64,000 nucleotides of DNA from Skeletonema tropicum. Taxonomy: Eukaryota; Bacillariophyta; Thalassiosirophyceae; Thalassiosirales; Thalassiosiraceae. The position numbers and the translations under genes were made by a program. Within the stretch, counting starts at the first letter, position 1; the number at the start of each line of letters is the position of its first letter. This document shows, in pieces, positions 10,610 to 22,306 of this stretch. Location of the stretch: the NCBI GenBank assembly GCA_037178625.1, contig CM074147.1:558001-622000 (forward strand), given 5' to 3'. The notes under the pieces are model-generated. The model saw only the letters and a list, made by a program, of their open reading frames with translations. It was not told where the DNA came from and made no database searches.

Positions 10610-12035
10610 TTAGTCCGCCCCAAGAAATCCTGATCGCTTCAAGTTATCCGTCATGATAATTGTCCCTTGTCGAATCCAAAACAAACTCCATATTATTCGT
10701 ATCAGGTCGCACATGTCACATGAATAAATGAATCATTGAACTCATCATCGATCAAACAATCCTTGAACTTTTGGATGAAATACAACACACCATGATCGAA
10801 ATCCTTCGCTGGACCAGCATAATCCGAAAAGGGCCTCTGCGCAGCAATGTCACTGTACATTATCTTTTCGGCAAATATATCTTTTTTATTCAAGAAGAGC
10901 ATGATGGATGTATTGGCAAAGGCACGATTGTTGCACACACTTCGGAACAATTCCAAAGCTTCCACCATACGGTTGGTACGCTTTAGCCTCAGGCCAGTGT
11001 TTGATCGTACTCGCTAAGTGCAGGCTACGAAGATGACGGAAGTGACTTGATCAAAGCAATCAATCCACTTTCTTCGTTCGGAGCGTTGTCCTCCCACATC
11101 GTACATTTCAAAGTCGATGCCGTCAATGCGATAGCGTTCCATGACAACTTGTGTTGTTCGTACACGTGCGATGAGCACATCTTGGGTGGTAGGTTTGTAA
11201 TTAGGTGAGGCGATGCGAGGTATGTCATTGAGATATTCTTTGTGGGAATCTATGACATTGATAGCAGAACGTTTGGCCCAAACTTGTTTCATTGTGTTAG
11301 ACTTCGTTTACAGAACAAAATAGAATAACATAATCGAAGTAGACGTTGAAAAAACATGTGAGTTGACGTAGAAGAGAAACCCTCAAGAAAATTATTTACC
11401 CGACAGAGAAGATAGTTTGATAAGAGTGTATAAGCATGCAAAAGACACTCACCTGCCACAAGATGCGGATACTCTCATGATGAGCCAAGAATTGCTTCGC
11501 ATCATTATTTGCTGCCAGACCTGCCCTAGGACTCTGCCCCACCCAATCCTTTCCCCCTGCACCAACACCCCCTTCCATCTCCGACGCAGTGGCTGTATTA
11601 TCAACCAAATAAGCCATAAGTTCATCATATGCCTGACGACACGTCATAGCACTGTGGTCGCCGTCCTCCAGATTTTCATTCTCACGTGATTCACGGTCCA
11701 ACTCCTCCTCGAGGCCCAGGTTACGCAAATGAGTACATAATTTTCGTACCGCCTACGACAATATTGGACCGGGCAACAACACCATACATTCGTAGATCAT
11801 CATCCGATCGTTCTGTTCCATATAATAAACGCATCTGTTTGAAAATTGTGGATTTACCAGATTCACCAGCACCCAAGAGGAGCATTTTGATTTTCCCTTC
11901 TTCCTCTTGCTTCATGCGTTCTAGTTGATTATCAATAATGCGAGAGTCGGCGCCGGCTGCCGCTGCGGCTTGGGGCGGGGCTCCGCCGCCTCCACCAGAG
12001 GGGGCTTGTGCTGGTGAGCTGGCTCCGCATCCCAT
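10610..12035 (-). pseudogene. Heterotrimeric G-protein alpha subunit, copy 2, with multiple +1 frameshifts
   Basis: Near-duplicate of copy 1 with the same intron position (11302-11452) and the same MGCGAS start. P-loop, switch II and NKKD are all present. Compared with copy 1 the plus strand has extra single bases near 10667, 10707, 10983, 10989, 11024 and 11753, each breaking the frame. Almost all other differences are silent or conservative, for example FAEKIMYS against FMEKIMYS, so the protein was under selection until very recently. Either the copy has just died or the base calls are wrong. Several insertions read as an extra G after CAG. As written the sequence cannot make a full protein. 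If repaired it would be an active G-alpha paralogue. Confidence 0.8.
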
Positions 12036-12648
12036 GATTTTATTACTGCTAGTTATTTACTTATTTGATGGGATAGAGCGCGATGCCGATAGTACTATGT
12101 GTCTATGTGTGCTGTGCCTCTCCGCGATGATTTTATTGCAACTCATAGATGAAGATACAACGCAACTTCTTGCACTAAATTGAATGAAATTGCTTCGATC
12201 TTGAAGCTTTTAGTGAGATTTTGTCGATCGTTTTTGTGTTTGTAGTTGCGGCGTTTCGTGAAAGTACACGGAGAAAACAGGATTCGCAGCAATGTCTTTG
12301 CGTTCGCGCGTTCCTTTACATAGGTGATGCTCATGTCAGAGAGATGACTTTACCTACAAATATCGACGAAACAACCACAAATCCAACGAGCTCCAGAGCG
12401 AGTGGTTACAGGGTTGATTGACTTTATAATAATTGAATTTCACTTTGTACTACACATGAGATGGGCCCTTGAGCTACGAACAACCAGTAGCTAGCGGAAG
12501 AATGGAAAGGTGTGCATTGATAAGCCCACACTTAAGAACACGACGTTCACTGCCGCCTTCTAAAATACTACGTTAACCAACATATATGTCAGCTGCACTG
12601 ACTGTGCACTGACTGTCTGAATGCACACTCCACGATATCACCAACATG
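12036..12648. other. Intergenic, G-alpha copy 2 promoter side
   Basis: No gene seen. Around 12588-12672 an imperfect direct repeat of ATGTCAGCT..CTGACTGT(CTG) occurs, covering the end of G-alpha copy 3. Short ORFs here have no recognisable sequence. Confidence 0.35.
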
Positions 12649-14046
12649 TCAGCTTGCCTGACTGTCTGAATATTCACTAGCTGTCCTCATACCGGCATAT
12701 CTGTCTAAGTTGTCCGCCATGATAACTTTCCTCGTTCTGTCCAATACAAACCTTACATTATTTGTATCAGTCGCACATGTCACATGAATACACGAATCAT
12801 CGAAATCATCAATCAAACAATCTTTGAACTTTTGAACGAAGTACGATACACCCTCATCGAAATCCTTTGCTGGGCCCGCATAATCCGAAAAGGGCCTCTG
12901 CGCAGCAATGTCACTGTACATTATCTTTTCGGCAAATACATCCATCTTGTTCAAAAAGAGCATAATAGTAGTGTTGGCAAAGGCACGATTGTTGCACACA
13001 GCCCGAAATAATTGCAAAGTCTCCACCATACGATTGCTGCGCTTAGCCTCTGCCAAATCTTGATCATATTCGCTAAGTGCAGCTACGAAAATCACAGCAG
13101 TAACTTGATCAAAACAATCAATCCACTTTCTTCGCTCGGAGCGTTGTCCTCCCACATCGTACATCTCAAAGTCAATGCCATCGATACGATAGCGTTCCTG
13201 AACGACTTGCGTTGTTCTGATTCGCGCGATGATTACATCTAGAGTTGTTGGTCTATAATTAGGAGAGGCGATGCGAGGTATGTCATTGAGATATTCTTTG
13301 TGAGAATCGATGACATTGACTGCAGAGCGTTGTTTCCAAACTTTTTTCATTGTCTTGGTCTAGGTGGGGTGAAAATGCAGAGAAATGTAAGACCTGTTAG
13401 GTGACGAAGAACAGAGCTAAATGCTTCAAAGGAAAAGATATGATAACCCTAAAGAAAAGCGTTGTAACACTGAACCCACCTGCCACAAAATGCGGATACT
13501 TTCATGATGAGCAAGAAATATCTTGGCATCTTCATTGGCTGCTAGCCCTGCCCTAGGGCTCTGTCCCACCCAATCCTCTTCTGAAATATTATGACTCCCC
13601 TCCATCGGCGGGGCAGTAAAATCGATCAAACGCGCGACGAGTTCATCGTAAGCCTGACGACACGACATTTCATCATCAAAATCTGCATTCTCATGTGATT
13701 CTTCGTCCAACTCCTCCTCAAGGCCAAGATTACGCAAATGGACACATAACTTCCGTATCGCTACAACGATATTTGATCGAGCTACAACACCATATAATCG
13801 TAAATCATCATCCGATAGTTCCTCTCCATATAATATTCGCATCTGTTTGAAAATTGTGGATTTTCCAGATTCACCTGCTCCCAGCAGAAGAATTTTTATC
13901 TTCCCTCTGTCCTCTTGTCTCATTTTTTCTAGTTGATAATCAATGCTGCGAGAGTCGGCGCCAGCTTGAGGTGAGCCTACGACGGCGGGGGATGGCAAAA
14001 CAACATGGGTTGCTGCTGCTGATTTTTTCCCTCCGCAGAGTCCCAT
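12649..14046 (-). CDS. Heterotrimeric G-protein alpha subunit, copy 3 (intact)
   Basis: Two exons, 14046-13480 and 13359-12649, with a 120 bp intron at the same phase-0 site (after ILWQ) as in the other two copies; about 425 aa. The N-terminus MGLCGG keeps Gly2 for myristoylation and has Cys4. P-loop GAGESGKST, DVGGQRSERRKW, NKMD and TCAT are intact. It is the most diverged of the three: it lacks the N-terminal Gly/Pro/Ala tract of copies 1-2, has a shorter helical insert and ends in a distinct Ser-rich tail. The cluster therefore looks like an older duplication (3 versus 1/2) followed by a younger one. Role as for copy 1; receptor and effector unknown. Confidence 0.94.
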
Positions 14047-14692
14047 GATTAATTGATGTTTGATGTATCAAGCACTCTAGTCTTCAGCTTGATGTTACTA
14101 ATTCAATTATCAATTATTGCTTATCACGTAGATAGGTTAGTATTATGGTCAGTTGCTCTACTTTTGGCTCTCAACCTCCGCTCTCTCAACTTCCCAATTG
14201 TTTGGAAGAGGCAATACTAGTCGTGATAATGATACAGCGTACGTGTTGGGGGTTTGTTTAATTCCGTCGTCAAAAAGCATCATATTACATACCAGTCGAT
14301 GGCCGAGTCGATTTTATTACCTCTTTGTTCCAGCGTGACCCTTTTCTGCGAATAAAAGGACGCATCACAGGAACCGACGCATCTATCTCTAGCTTTGTCG
14401 CGTTGTCGCAAAGACAGTCTCGTCATTTTTCTGGTCTAGATATACCTAAAGGAAATTATACACGTATTTGGCTTCTACCAAGGTACGTATCTTTGAGGTA
14501 GTAGGTACAACCATGAGATCCAAAGCAGCCTCCAAAAACTCTCATTGCACGCTGGCGGGCAGAGATCTTACGGGGCCATACGATACTTATTAGCAGAGTC
14601 ATAATAGCAAAGCATTGATAATTCGTTTCGGAGTGGCCAGTTATAAGTAGGAAATAGGGGAGAGAGTCTACTGCATCGTCTAATCTGCAAAA
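14047..14692. promoter_or_regulatory. Divergent intergenic region, G-alpha copy 3 / gamma-adaptin
   Basis: Sequence between two outward-facing start codons, so both promoters should lie here. It is AT-rich; I see no ORF worth reporting and claim no specific site. Confidence 0.4.
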
Positions 14693-17600
14693 ATGTCGCT
14701 CAAACTACGTGATCTCATCCGGCAAGTCCGTGCCTGTAAAACGGCCGCCGAAGAGCGTGCCGTCATAGCCAAGGAGTCCGCAATGATACGTACGGCGATT
14801 CGAGAGGAGCAGGAGCATTATCGGCATAGGAATGTGGCAAAATTGTTATTTATGCATATGCTGGGTGAGTTAGCATTGATTTTTGGTAGAGGATGGCCGT
14901 ACTATTTTTGTGCACACAAACATATTTCTTGTCCTTTTTTCAAAATGTCTTGCTATTCGTGTAAAAATGGCTCACCTCTCTCTTTATAATACTCCCATAT
15001 AATATTCTAATAAACTTCAGGCTACCCCACCCACTTCGGTCAACTCGAATGCATGAAACTCGTCGCCTCCCCCCACTTTCCCGAAAAACGCATCGGTTAC
15101 CTGGGCATGATGCTCCTCCTCTCCGAACAACAAGAAGTCCTCATGCTGGCCACCAACTCACTCAAAAATGATCTCAACTCCTCCAACAAATTCATTTCGG
15201 GACTAGCCCTCGCTGCCATTGGCAACTTGGCCACTCCCGACATGTCACGCGATTTGGCCCCCGAGGTGGACAAACATTTGAGTAATTCCAATCCGTATTT
15301 ACGAAAGAAGGCGTGTTTGGCCATGGCACGGTGTTTGAGGAAATGTCCCGATATGGTGGAAGGACTTTGTGGAACGTGTGGTGGGATTGTTGAATGATCG
15401 GAGTCATGGGGTGTTGATTACGGTGGTGCAGCTTATGACGCAGGTGTTGGTGATTGATCGGGAGTATGTACTTGAGGAAGGTGGTGGGCAGTATGATGGT
15501 GATGAGGATGCGTACTATGAATCACCTACCCGGACTGCGTTCCTCAAATTGGTTCCAAGTCTAGTCAAGTTGTTGAGGAACTTATTGAGTATGGGCTATT
15601 CGCCCGATCATGATGTGGGGGGAATCTCCGATCCGTTTCTGCAAGTTCAGATATTGACATTGTTGCGGCTATTGGGGGCCAATGATGTCAAGGCATCTGA
15701 GGAGATGAATGATGTTTTGGCAGCAGGTTGCAACGAATACGGAAACTTCCAAGAATGCGGGGAATGCCATTTTGTACGAATGTGTTCAAACAATCATGGC
15801 GGTGGAAAGTGATGATGGTCTTCGGGTATTGGCGGTGAATATTTTGGGACGATTTTTGTTGAATCGGGATAATAATATTAGGTATGTGGCGTTGAATACG
15901 TTGGCGAAGTGTATTGCGGATGGGGCCCACGCTGCACGTAGTGGTGGAGGAGGAGGAGGGGAGAATGGGGAAGATGCCAATACTGCTGCGTCGGCGTTGC
16001 AACGTCATCGCACAACTGTCGTGGATTGTCTGAAAGATCCAGATATTAGTATCCGTCAGCGTGCACTGGAGCTGATTTATCATTTGGTGAATCAAGAGAA
16101 TGTTGAGGCATTGACTGCGGAGTTGTTAAATTATCTGGTTCTTTGTCCACGGGATCATCGAGGGGATATATGTTCGAGAGTGTTGAAGGTGGTGGATAAA
16201 TTCAGTCCCGATGATAGGTGGAGGGTAGATACCCTGATTACGATGCTGACCATTGCCGGGAGAGAGTGCGAATCTAGCGTGCAGAGTGCAACCGTGGTAT
16301 ACATTACTCAATCATCAGAGGATTTAAGGGCATATGCCGTTCACAAGTTGCTTAAGGCAATTAGAGATGATGATGGATCTCAACAGGGGCTCTTGAATGT
16401 TGGAATCTGGAGTATTGGCGAGTATGGCGACTTATTACTCAAGCCATACAGTTACACCCCACCTTCTAGTGGTGGCAACTTGTCGGAAGTTGCTGAACTT
16501 AGTGCAATGGCACCTGACAGCACTCCTGTCACTGTCTCATTCATGGAGCTGGAGCCAGCCTCGGTAGTGGAGATTGTCGAGGAGGTATTGAATCGTCATA
16601 CGTGCCCCTTGGAGGTGAAACAAAGAGCGTTGACTTGCTTCACAAAGTTGCGTGAAAGATTCGAAACTTCAGCCGATACTGCTACTCTAGAAAAGATTCA
16701 GAACTTGGTAAAGAAGTACGAAGGTTCGAGCTCCCTTGAATTGCAGCTCCGTTCGTGCGAGTATGGGGCTTTGATCAACGCTATCAAGGGCGTGTCAGTG
16801 AAAGGTGGCAATGGAGACGATATATTTGGTGCCAACCAAGGCAGTGAAAGTGTCAGTGAAACTGTTAAGACTGCCGCGAAGGAAGCATTGGCTCGAATGC
16901 CCGTTGTGGACATTAAACTGATTCAGAGAAAGAGGGCAGAACGTGCCGACGCATTGATGGAGGGTGATGCTATGGATCCGTTTGATGCTGGTTCCAACGA
17001 TGATGCTGCTCCTGCTCCATCATCATCTGGAGGTGGAGACTTGTTAGATCTCAATGATATCTTTGGTGGTGGAGCACCTGCTGCCCCGGCGGCGACTCAA
17101 AATGGAAACTCACTGAAGGCTCCTTCTGCAAAGATAGAAGCAACACCAAACAACGATGTAGATCTTCTCGCCGACATTTTCTCTGCACCCGCGACACCAG
17201 CTCCTGCGCCAGTAGCGACACCTGCTGCTGGAGGATTTGATATCTTTGGTGGAGGACAGCCAGCAGCACCAGCTCCCGCTATCCAGAACAATTTGTTCGC
17301 GCCTCAACCCGTGGCAGTCAACCCTGCTCCTTCTGTTGGTTCGTCTTTAGTAGATCCCTTTGCCGCTCCAACCCCATCGCAACAACCTCAACAAGCGAGT
17401 GCTCCTACTCCGATCCCATCGTCACCTGCTGCCGTAGGTGGTCCCACCCCATCATCAGCCACTGTGCAAGGCTTCTCGCACCAGGGACTTACCGTGGAGT
17501 TTGAATGCACGAAACCTGATACGTGGAACAAACAAAACTCGCTTCTCGTAGCAAAATTTATAAACGCAACAGATGCACCACTCTATGGGCTTCACCTACA

Positions 17601-17829
17601 AGTTGCTGTTCCAAAGTACGTAACAATGGAGATGAAACCGCCTACATCAACAACTGTTCCAGTCACTGGTGGAAGCAGCACGAAACAAGTGACACAAACT
17701 ATTTCTGTGACAAACACCATGCTTGGTACAAAGAACCTAATGTTGAAGCTGAAGGCCAGTTTTACATCCAAGGGAACGAAAGTGGAACACCTGGCAACTT
17801 GCTCAGGGTTCCCTGCTGGTCAATACTGA
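14693..17829 (+). CDS. AP-1 clathrin adaptor complex large subunit gamma (gamma-adaptin), two apparent +1 frameshifts
   Basis: Large subunit of the trans-Golgi/endosome clathrin adaptor. Exon 1 is 14693-14864 and exon 2 starts at 15021 (GT-AG intron). The N-terminal trunk is typical, with [18 protein letters not shown] and, across the splice, the [18 protein letters not shown] segment. An Ala/Pro-rich hinge with [11 protein letters not shown] and GGFDIFGG clathrin/accessory-type motifs follows (about 750-900), then a gamma ear starting [10 protein letters not shown]. The frame breaks twice by one extra base, near 15364 (GAAGGACTTTG) and 15721 (GGCAGCAGG). Conserved trunk sequence continues directly across both. 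Removing two bases gives a whole number of codons (about 992 aa). For an essential gene, base errors are the likely cause. Longer than the animal protein because of the hinge. Confidence 0.9.
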
Positions 17830-18569
17830 TAGACTTGTTTAATGTTAAATTTTTGAGTAGTGGCATTATTACTGATAGCACTGACAAAGAATAGTCGTCG
17901 TTCTGGATTCATTCTAGCCCTTCTTCTAAGGAGATCGTCGCCACAATCCAGTCATTGCTTATTATATACCTTAGGCTGTCTACTGCACGCTGCACGACTG
18001 GATTAAATGGTCGATACTCTATCTTATGAACTTTTTCAGGGAGTTAGACAACGAGTAAGGGATCAATGCGGCCTCATGGACTAATCAAGAGAATTACCGT
18101 ACTTATCGCTGGGTCGGATCTTTCGTCAGCCTGTGCCAGTACTGATATTCTTAGAAGTGCCATACAAACTGGAAACTGGGTGTAGGACGAGCTGTACCTT
18201 ACATATTTATGGATCATGATTCATGGCCATGGTTATGAATGGAGATAGAATTGGCAAAGAATCTCCTGTCGTTACGAATTCATTCTAGCCCAATCGTCCA
18301 ATTAATAAGCAGTATCCGAATCCGAGCAAGAGCAAGAAGAGAAGGTGTGTGTTTTCAGCTTCTGCTGTACCGAATTCTACATAGGAACTCAGTAGTGACT
18401 TGAAATGAAAAGATCCTCTCCGCAAATTATCAGACGGAAGATACAAAAGCGCAGCTCAGCAGCAGCATGCAGGTAGATACAGCTATCACAGCCAAGCCAA
18501 TCCCCTATCTCAATACCGTGCCTTGATTTGGTAGCTTGAAATGTTATTCTCTACAACGCTGTGGTTTCA
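17830..18569. other. Intergenic, no gene seen
   Basis: About 740 bp with no supported ORF or RNA. A phrase GATTCATTCTAGCCC / ATTCATTCTAGCCC occurs near 17907 and 18280, a weak dispersed repeat. Confidence 0.35.
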
Positions 18570-19469
18570 ATGTTATCGACCACTTTAATCCTTTTTTTAC
18601 TAAGCAAGTTTTCATCGGTGCACGGGTGTCCGACTACCTGTGGCTCCGTCACAATCAAATTCACCAGAACTACTGAGGCTGGTGGCAACTGTGAATGCAC
18701 GGGAAGGAAATGTGTAGACTCTTCAAGTGGAACTAGTTTGAGCGCTTAGCTCTGGTCCAGCAAGCGAAAACGAACCAGAATGTCGGGACTATTGCTGTAA
18801 AAATTGTGAAGATGGCGAACGTAATTATGACGATGACGATAGAAGAATACTGCAACAAGATGAGTTTGAAAACACTCTTTCAGTTTCCAGTGAAGAATCA
18901 ACGAACACGATATCCCTTGCATCGGATCCAGTATGCTTCTGCTATGGTGTTGAGCCAATCGAGGACTGCAGCCATGATACAGCTACCAGCTTCGATGAGT
19001 GCTCTGAACAGTGCAATTCATTTTGCCATGTGGATTTTGGAGTAGGCACCGATGGCGAATTGGAGGACTGCCAAGTTTCCCCCTTGTTTATTGATGAACA
19101 TGAAACTATTGACGAAAATATGCCAAGAACTACATCAGTGAGTTGCAAGAATCCGGGACACCTGGCAAAGTTTGTGTGTGCGAATTGAAAGGATTCATGA
19201 TTGGCGCAAGTAATATCTCGGACTTTGAGGAGCAAAACTGTGATAAATTTTGTTCACAGGGAGATTCTTTCGGTGGTGTTAGATACTGGTTGACAACCGA
19301 TGAAAAGATCACTACTCTGCCAACCTCTTCGCCATCCGCTTCACCAACATCGACATCATCTCGATTACCCACCTGGGCAGTTGCATTTTTCTCCTCCGTA
19401 GTGTGCGTTGGCTTTATCATGATCACTTTGTTGTTTTGCAAAACAAAACCTGGTTCTAGCTCAGGCTAA
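18570..19469 (+). pseudogene. Cys-rich secreted/type I membrane protein, frame broken
   Basis: The ATG at 18570 opens a signal peptide (LSTTLILFLLSKFSSVHG) and then a Cys-rich segment. The frame shifts by +1 near 18740. From there a frame with many Cys (ECRDYCCKNCEDGE, CFCYGVEP) runs to about 19150, then shifts back near 19150-19160. The end carries GKVCVCELKGFMIG, a Ser/Thr/Pro stalk, one membrane helix (TWAVAFFSSVVCVGFIMITLLF) and a short basic tail. The whole reading would be about 300 residues. Cys-rich ectodomain plus stalk plus single helix suggests a surface protein; I do not recognise the family. It is frame-disrupted either by decay or by base errors, as in nearby genes. Coordinates of the two shifts are approximate. 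Confidence 0.55.
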
Positions 19470-19719
19470 TATCAGAGTTCATCTCTATTTCTGCATACCG
19501 ATGATATTAAAATGAGCCGATTCTTCTTAAATCGTCGCTTGTGTGTTGGGTAAGTAACAATAATATGCGAGAGCTGATTAAACTTGCTTGACTATGTTAT
19601 TAATGTAATACATCGAGCGTTTATAATAAACAAGTAGAAAGTATAGTTGTGTTGGCCATAAGGTGGTTAATCATGATAGCCGCATAATACTAGGAGTAGA
19701 CCTCTTCCCATTGAAATTC

Positions 19720-20760
19720 CTATTTAGGTAGTAGCTGCGTTTCTTCACTGACATCATTGAGAGGACCTCTACTTGTTCTGTTGCAGCATAGATTAAAGAG
19801 GTGTTTGCCACTAACTGCATCATCGCGGGAGCTTGTCTCCGCCACTTTCTTGCTGTCATCAGATCGATCTTGGGATTCTTTCTGCCATTTTTTGTATATT
19901 TCACGGACATCAATACGCGGCGACTTCAGAGGCCACATCTGATACGTAGAGTACTCTTTCCAAAGTTTGTGATAATAAAGTATGAGATCAGTCTGCGTGC
20001 AGTTACCAGTACCACCACTAGCGACTTGATCCAGTACAGTAAAGGCTTGGATTACTCGAGTGGGTACTGGTGATTCACAACAAGCATCTTGCATGGCCTT
20101 GAAGCTAGCTTGATGGCTCTTCAAATCTGCACCTAACATAGCGTCAAGGTGTTCATGCTCGGCCTTCCGTTCTGGATTGTCAACGATCTTCTTTGCAGTC
20201 TCAAAGACATCTTCAGATTGACAAGATCTGCTGAACCAATCCTTCTCAAATTCTACAGTGAGGCAAATCTTTTCCAAAGCTTTCACCGCCGATCGATGCA
20301 TATCATACTTACTCTGATAGTTGGTGCGCTTCCCAATGGAATTCAGTAAGGTTGAAACAACACCCAAAACACCCACCGCAACAGACCAGAATTCTTTGGA
20401 CTGACCCGTTAATACAGGATCAAATGCAATGGAATTTTGAGCCTGATCGCCATCATTCATCTGAGGAGTTTTTCCGGAGATGAAAAAGCCGATGACTGTG
20501 ATGAGAGCAGCTATGATAGTTACCGGTAGGAAGTCAAACCAAAAGGAACGGAACTCGAAGTACTCAACAGCGAGTTTATGTTCAATGAGAGCACGTTCAA
20601 ATCGATTGGTTAGTCTAGAATATTCATCTTGCGTGGCTGCTCTCATACCAATCAATCTTCTTTCCTCCTTGTCGATTTTTTTTATCCTCTTGGCCTTGGC
20701 TTTTTCATCAGCGATGGAACTGCTGCTTGCGTCGGTCACGGATGCGTCGGTCATATTCAT
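19720..20760 (-). CDS. Two-TM membrane protein, possibly SLATT-like
   Basis: The open frame begins at 20907, but the likely start is the Met at 20760 (MNMTDASVTD); the upstream part is probably leader. Features, counted from the longer ORF: a charged amphipathic stretch (65-120), TM1 at about 122-144 (FDFLPVTIIAALITVIGFFI), a short loop, TM2 at about 174-192, then directly a cytosolic helix with YDMHRSAVKALEKI. Two tight TM helices followed by a HRxAxxxxxxL helix is the layout of SLATT domains, known as predicted pore effectors in bacterial nucleotide-signalling systems and also present in some eukaryotes. This assignment rests on topology and a few residues only. The C-terminal 150 aa are soluble and unrecognised. 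No partner gene (cyclase or SLOG) is next to it. Confidence 0.6.
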   Translation of the reverse strand: MNMTDASVTDASSSSIADEKAKAKRIKKIDKEERRLIGMRAATQDEYSRLTNRFERALIEHKLAVEYFEFRSFWFDFLPVTIIAALITVIGFFISGKTPQMNDGDQAQNSIAFDPVLTGQSKEFWSVAVGVLGVVSTLLNSIGKRTNYQSKYDMHRSAVKALEKICLTVEFEKDWFSRSCQSEDVFETAKKIVDNPERKAEHEHLDAMLGADLKSHQASFKAMQDACCESPVPTRVIQAFTVLDQVASGGTGNCTQTDLILYYHKLWKEYSTYQMWPLKSPRIDVREIYKKWQKESQDRSDDSKKVAETSSRDDAVSGKHLFNLCCNRTSRGPLNDVSEETQLLPK

Positions 20761-20907
20761 ATTACTAAAGGCTGATGCTCGGGTTCTTTGGTCGGTGGAT
20801 GGCTGCGGAAGTATGCTATTCAAGCGGAGAACTGCAATCTTCCAGATGATAAAGATGGGATATGGGATGCACGCGATGGTGTTCGAGAGGATGAAAGATA
20901 TTATCAA

Positions 20908-21514
20908 TTCCTACGCATGTACATTTGTTTGACAGAAACGCTGAATTCTTCCGGTTTCATCTTCTACTCCTTAATTATACTTACTACAGAAACGCTTCTA
21001 CAGTCTCTTCCACTCCAGCAACTTCTAACTTCAGTTATTGCACCACTCCTTGAGCAAGACGATCCAAAATAATATTGATAATAACTCTTGTTCCTTAAAA
21101 TCCATCTTCACCACAAAATGCTTAGAGATCTTCCCAGAGACATTTAACCTATAAGTTCGAAGTAGGCAAAAAGCTTGCTCTCCTATCCTTCCCCGCCCTC
21201 TAGACACTGCGCAGTCCTCTCAGGTAGGAAATAAGATGAATGACTTTGTGCACAAACACGTCTGCGCGTCATTGCTCGTGGAATTATTGATGAAGATAAC
21301 ATTGTCGAAATGATACATGCAATTTTTTGTTTTCCTCGACAGTAACAAGTAGATACGGATATTCTCATATTCATATGGCTTCTCTACTAAGCTTCTTACA
21401 TCTAAACAGTCAAGACAGATACTGAATACTGCCAAGAGCATGTCTGATAAAAATAATGATCCGCACAATCAAGGAGAGGGGACGAACCCTAACGCACAGA
21501 TCATATCGCTCCAT
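20908..21514. other. Intergenic, no gene seen
   Basis: Upstream of the two-TM gene and downstream of the ABM gene. Small ORFs on both strands lack any recognisable feature. Confidence 0.35.
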
Positions 21515-22003
21515 CTAGTTCTTGGTGCTCCTGAAAGACCCCTCATGAAGCGGATAATAAGTAGGATTGAACGCCGCAAGTGGCTCCTTCAACTTCTCCA
21601 ATTCCGCGGGAGGTCCCTGAACATACAACTCAGTAATATCCGCATTTTCCAACGCAGCCTTCAACTCTTCATCCACATTGGCCAAATGTGTCAACAATCC
21701 CTCACCGGAGGTGTATCCCTCGCGGCAGATGACTTCATCGTTTTCGGTGGGGCCGACGAACCCGTAAAAGACACAAGTGTCAGCTTCGTTGGCCTTGACT
21801 TTTTCGAGGAACTTGGGTAGGACCTTCATGTATTCTTCCTTCTTTCCCTCCTTGATTTTGAATTTGGGTACAATGGTTACAATGTTATCGTCGCGCCAGG
21901 TCATGGTTAATGATGTGGATGAATGAGTTCTAGTAGGAGTGTTGGGGGCAAAGGCGGATGCACAGGCGATGGCAATGGCGTTGACAATGAGCGAAAGATT
22001 CAT
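21515..22003 (-). CDS. Plastid-targeted ABM-type (antibiotic biosynthesis monooxygenase fold) small protein
   Basis: Single exon, 162 aa. The first ~20 residues are a hydrophobic signal peptide ending ASAFAP, the diatom plastid signature in which Phe follows the cleavage site; a Ser/Thr-rich transit stretch follows. The mature part has the dimeric ferredoxin-like ABM pattern: an opening strand (VTIVPKFKIKEGKKEEY), a helix, a CVFYGFVGP strand, then a helix in LLTHLANVDEELKAAL. Members include monooxygenases without cofactors and heme-degrading enzymes, but many are of unknown function. No catalytic residue can be singled out. It probably acts in the plastid stroma; substrate unknown. Confidence 0.75.
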   Translation of the reverse strand: MNLSLIVNAIAIACASAFAPNTPTRTHSSTSLTMTWRDDNIVTIVPKFKIKEGKKEEYMKVLPKFLEKVKANEADTCVFYGFVGPTENDEVICREGYTSGEGLLTHLANVDEELKAALENADITELYVQGPPAELEKLKEPLAAFNPTYYPLHEGSFRSTKN

Positions 22004-22306
22004 GTTCGTAATCTATATATGACGAGTACGATATCACAGGTAGTGTGGTCTGCAGGTGGCGAAGGAACGAACGAGGTGGAAAAATCTTTTTTGGTAAAGA
22101 TTTCTGACGTTGAGATTCTTGAAGTTTCAGTTAGTCTTGGATGAGAGAGGCCAAAGATAGTAGGTATGTGTCAGATTGTGTCACACATCATGTGTTTTTC
22201 TTGTGACTACTCGTTCCATGAATTCTTCCATAGTATCAAGATAGGTGTCTCAAATTCTGCATAGATGTGTGATGTCGACGCGACGATGATGCAATGAGTA
22301 GGTACC

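Noticed and set aside
10610..15812. Programmed +1 ribosomal frameshifting as explanation for the broken frames
   Set aside because: Sites have no common slippery codon or following stop, occur many times per gene, and also affect unrelated genes; base errors or decay are simpler.
15688..17307. Antisense ORFs of up to 135 aa across gamma-adaptin
   Set aside because: Mirror frames of a strongly coding strand; compositions are low-complexity shadows.
19720..22003. A bacterial-style nucleotide-signalling immune operon around the two-TM protein
   Set aside because: No cyclase, SLOG, nuclease or similar partner lies nearby; neighbours are an ordinary plastid protein and a secreted Cys-rich gene.
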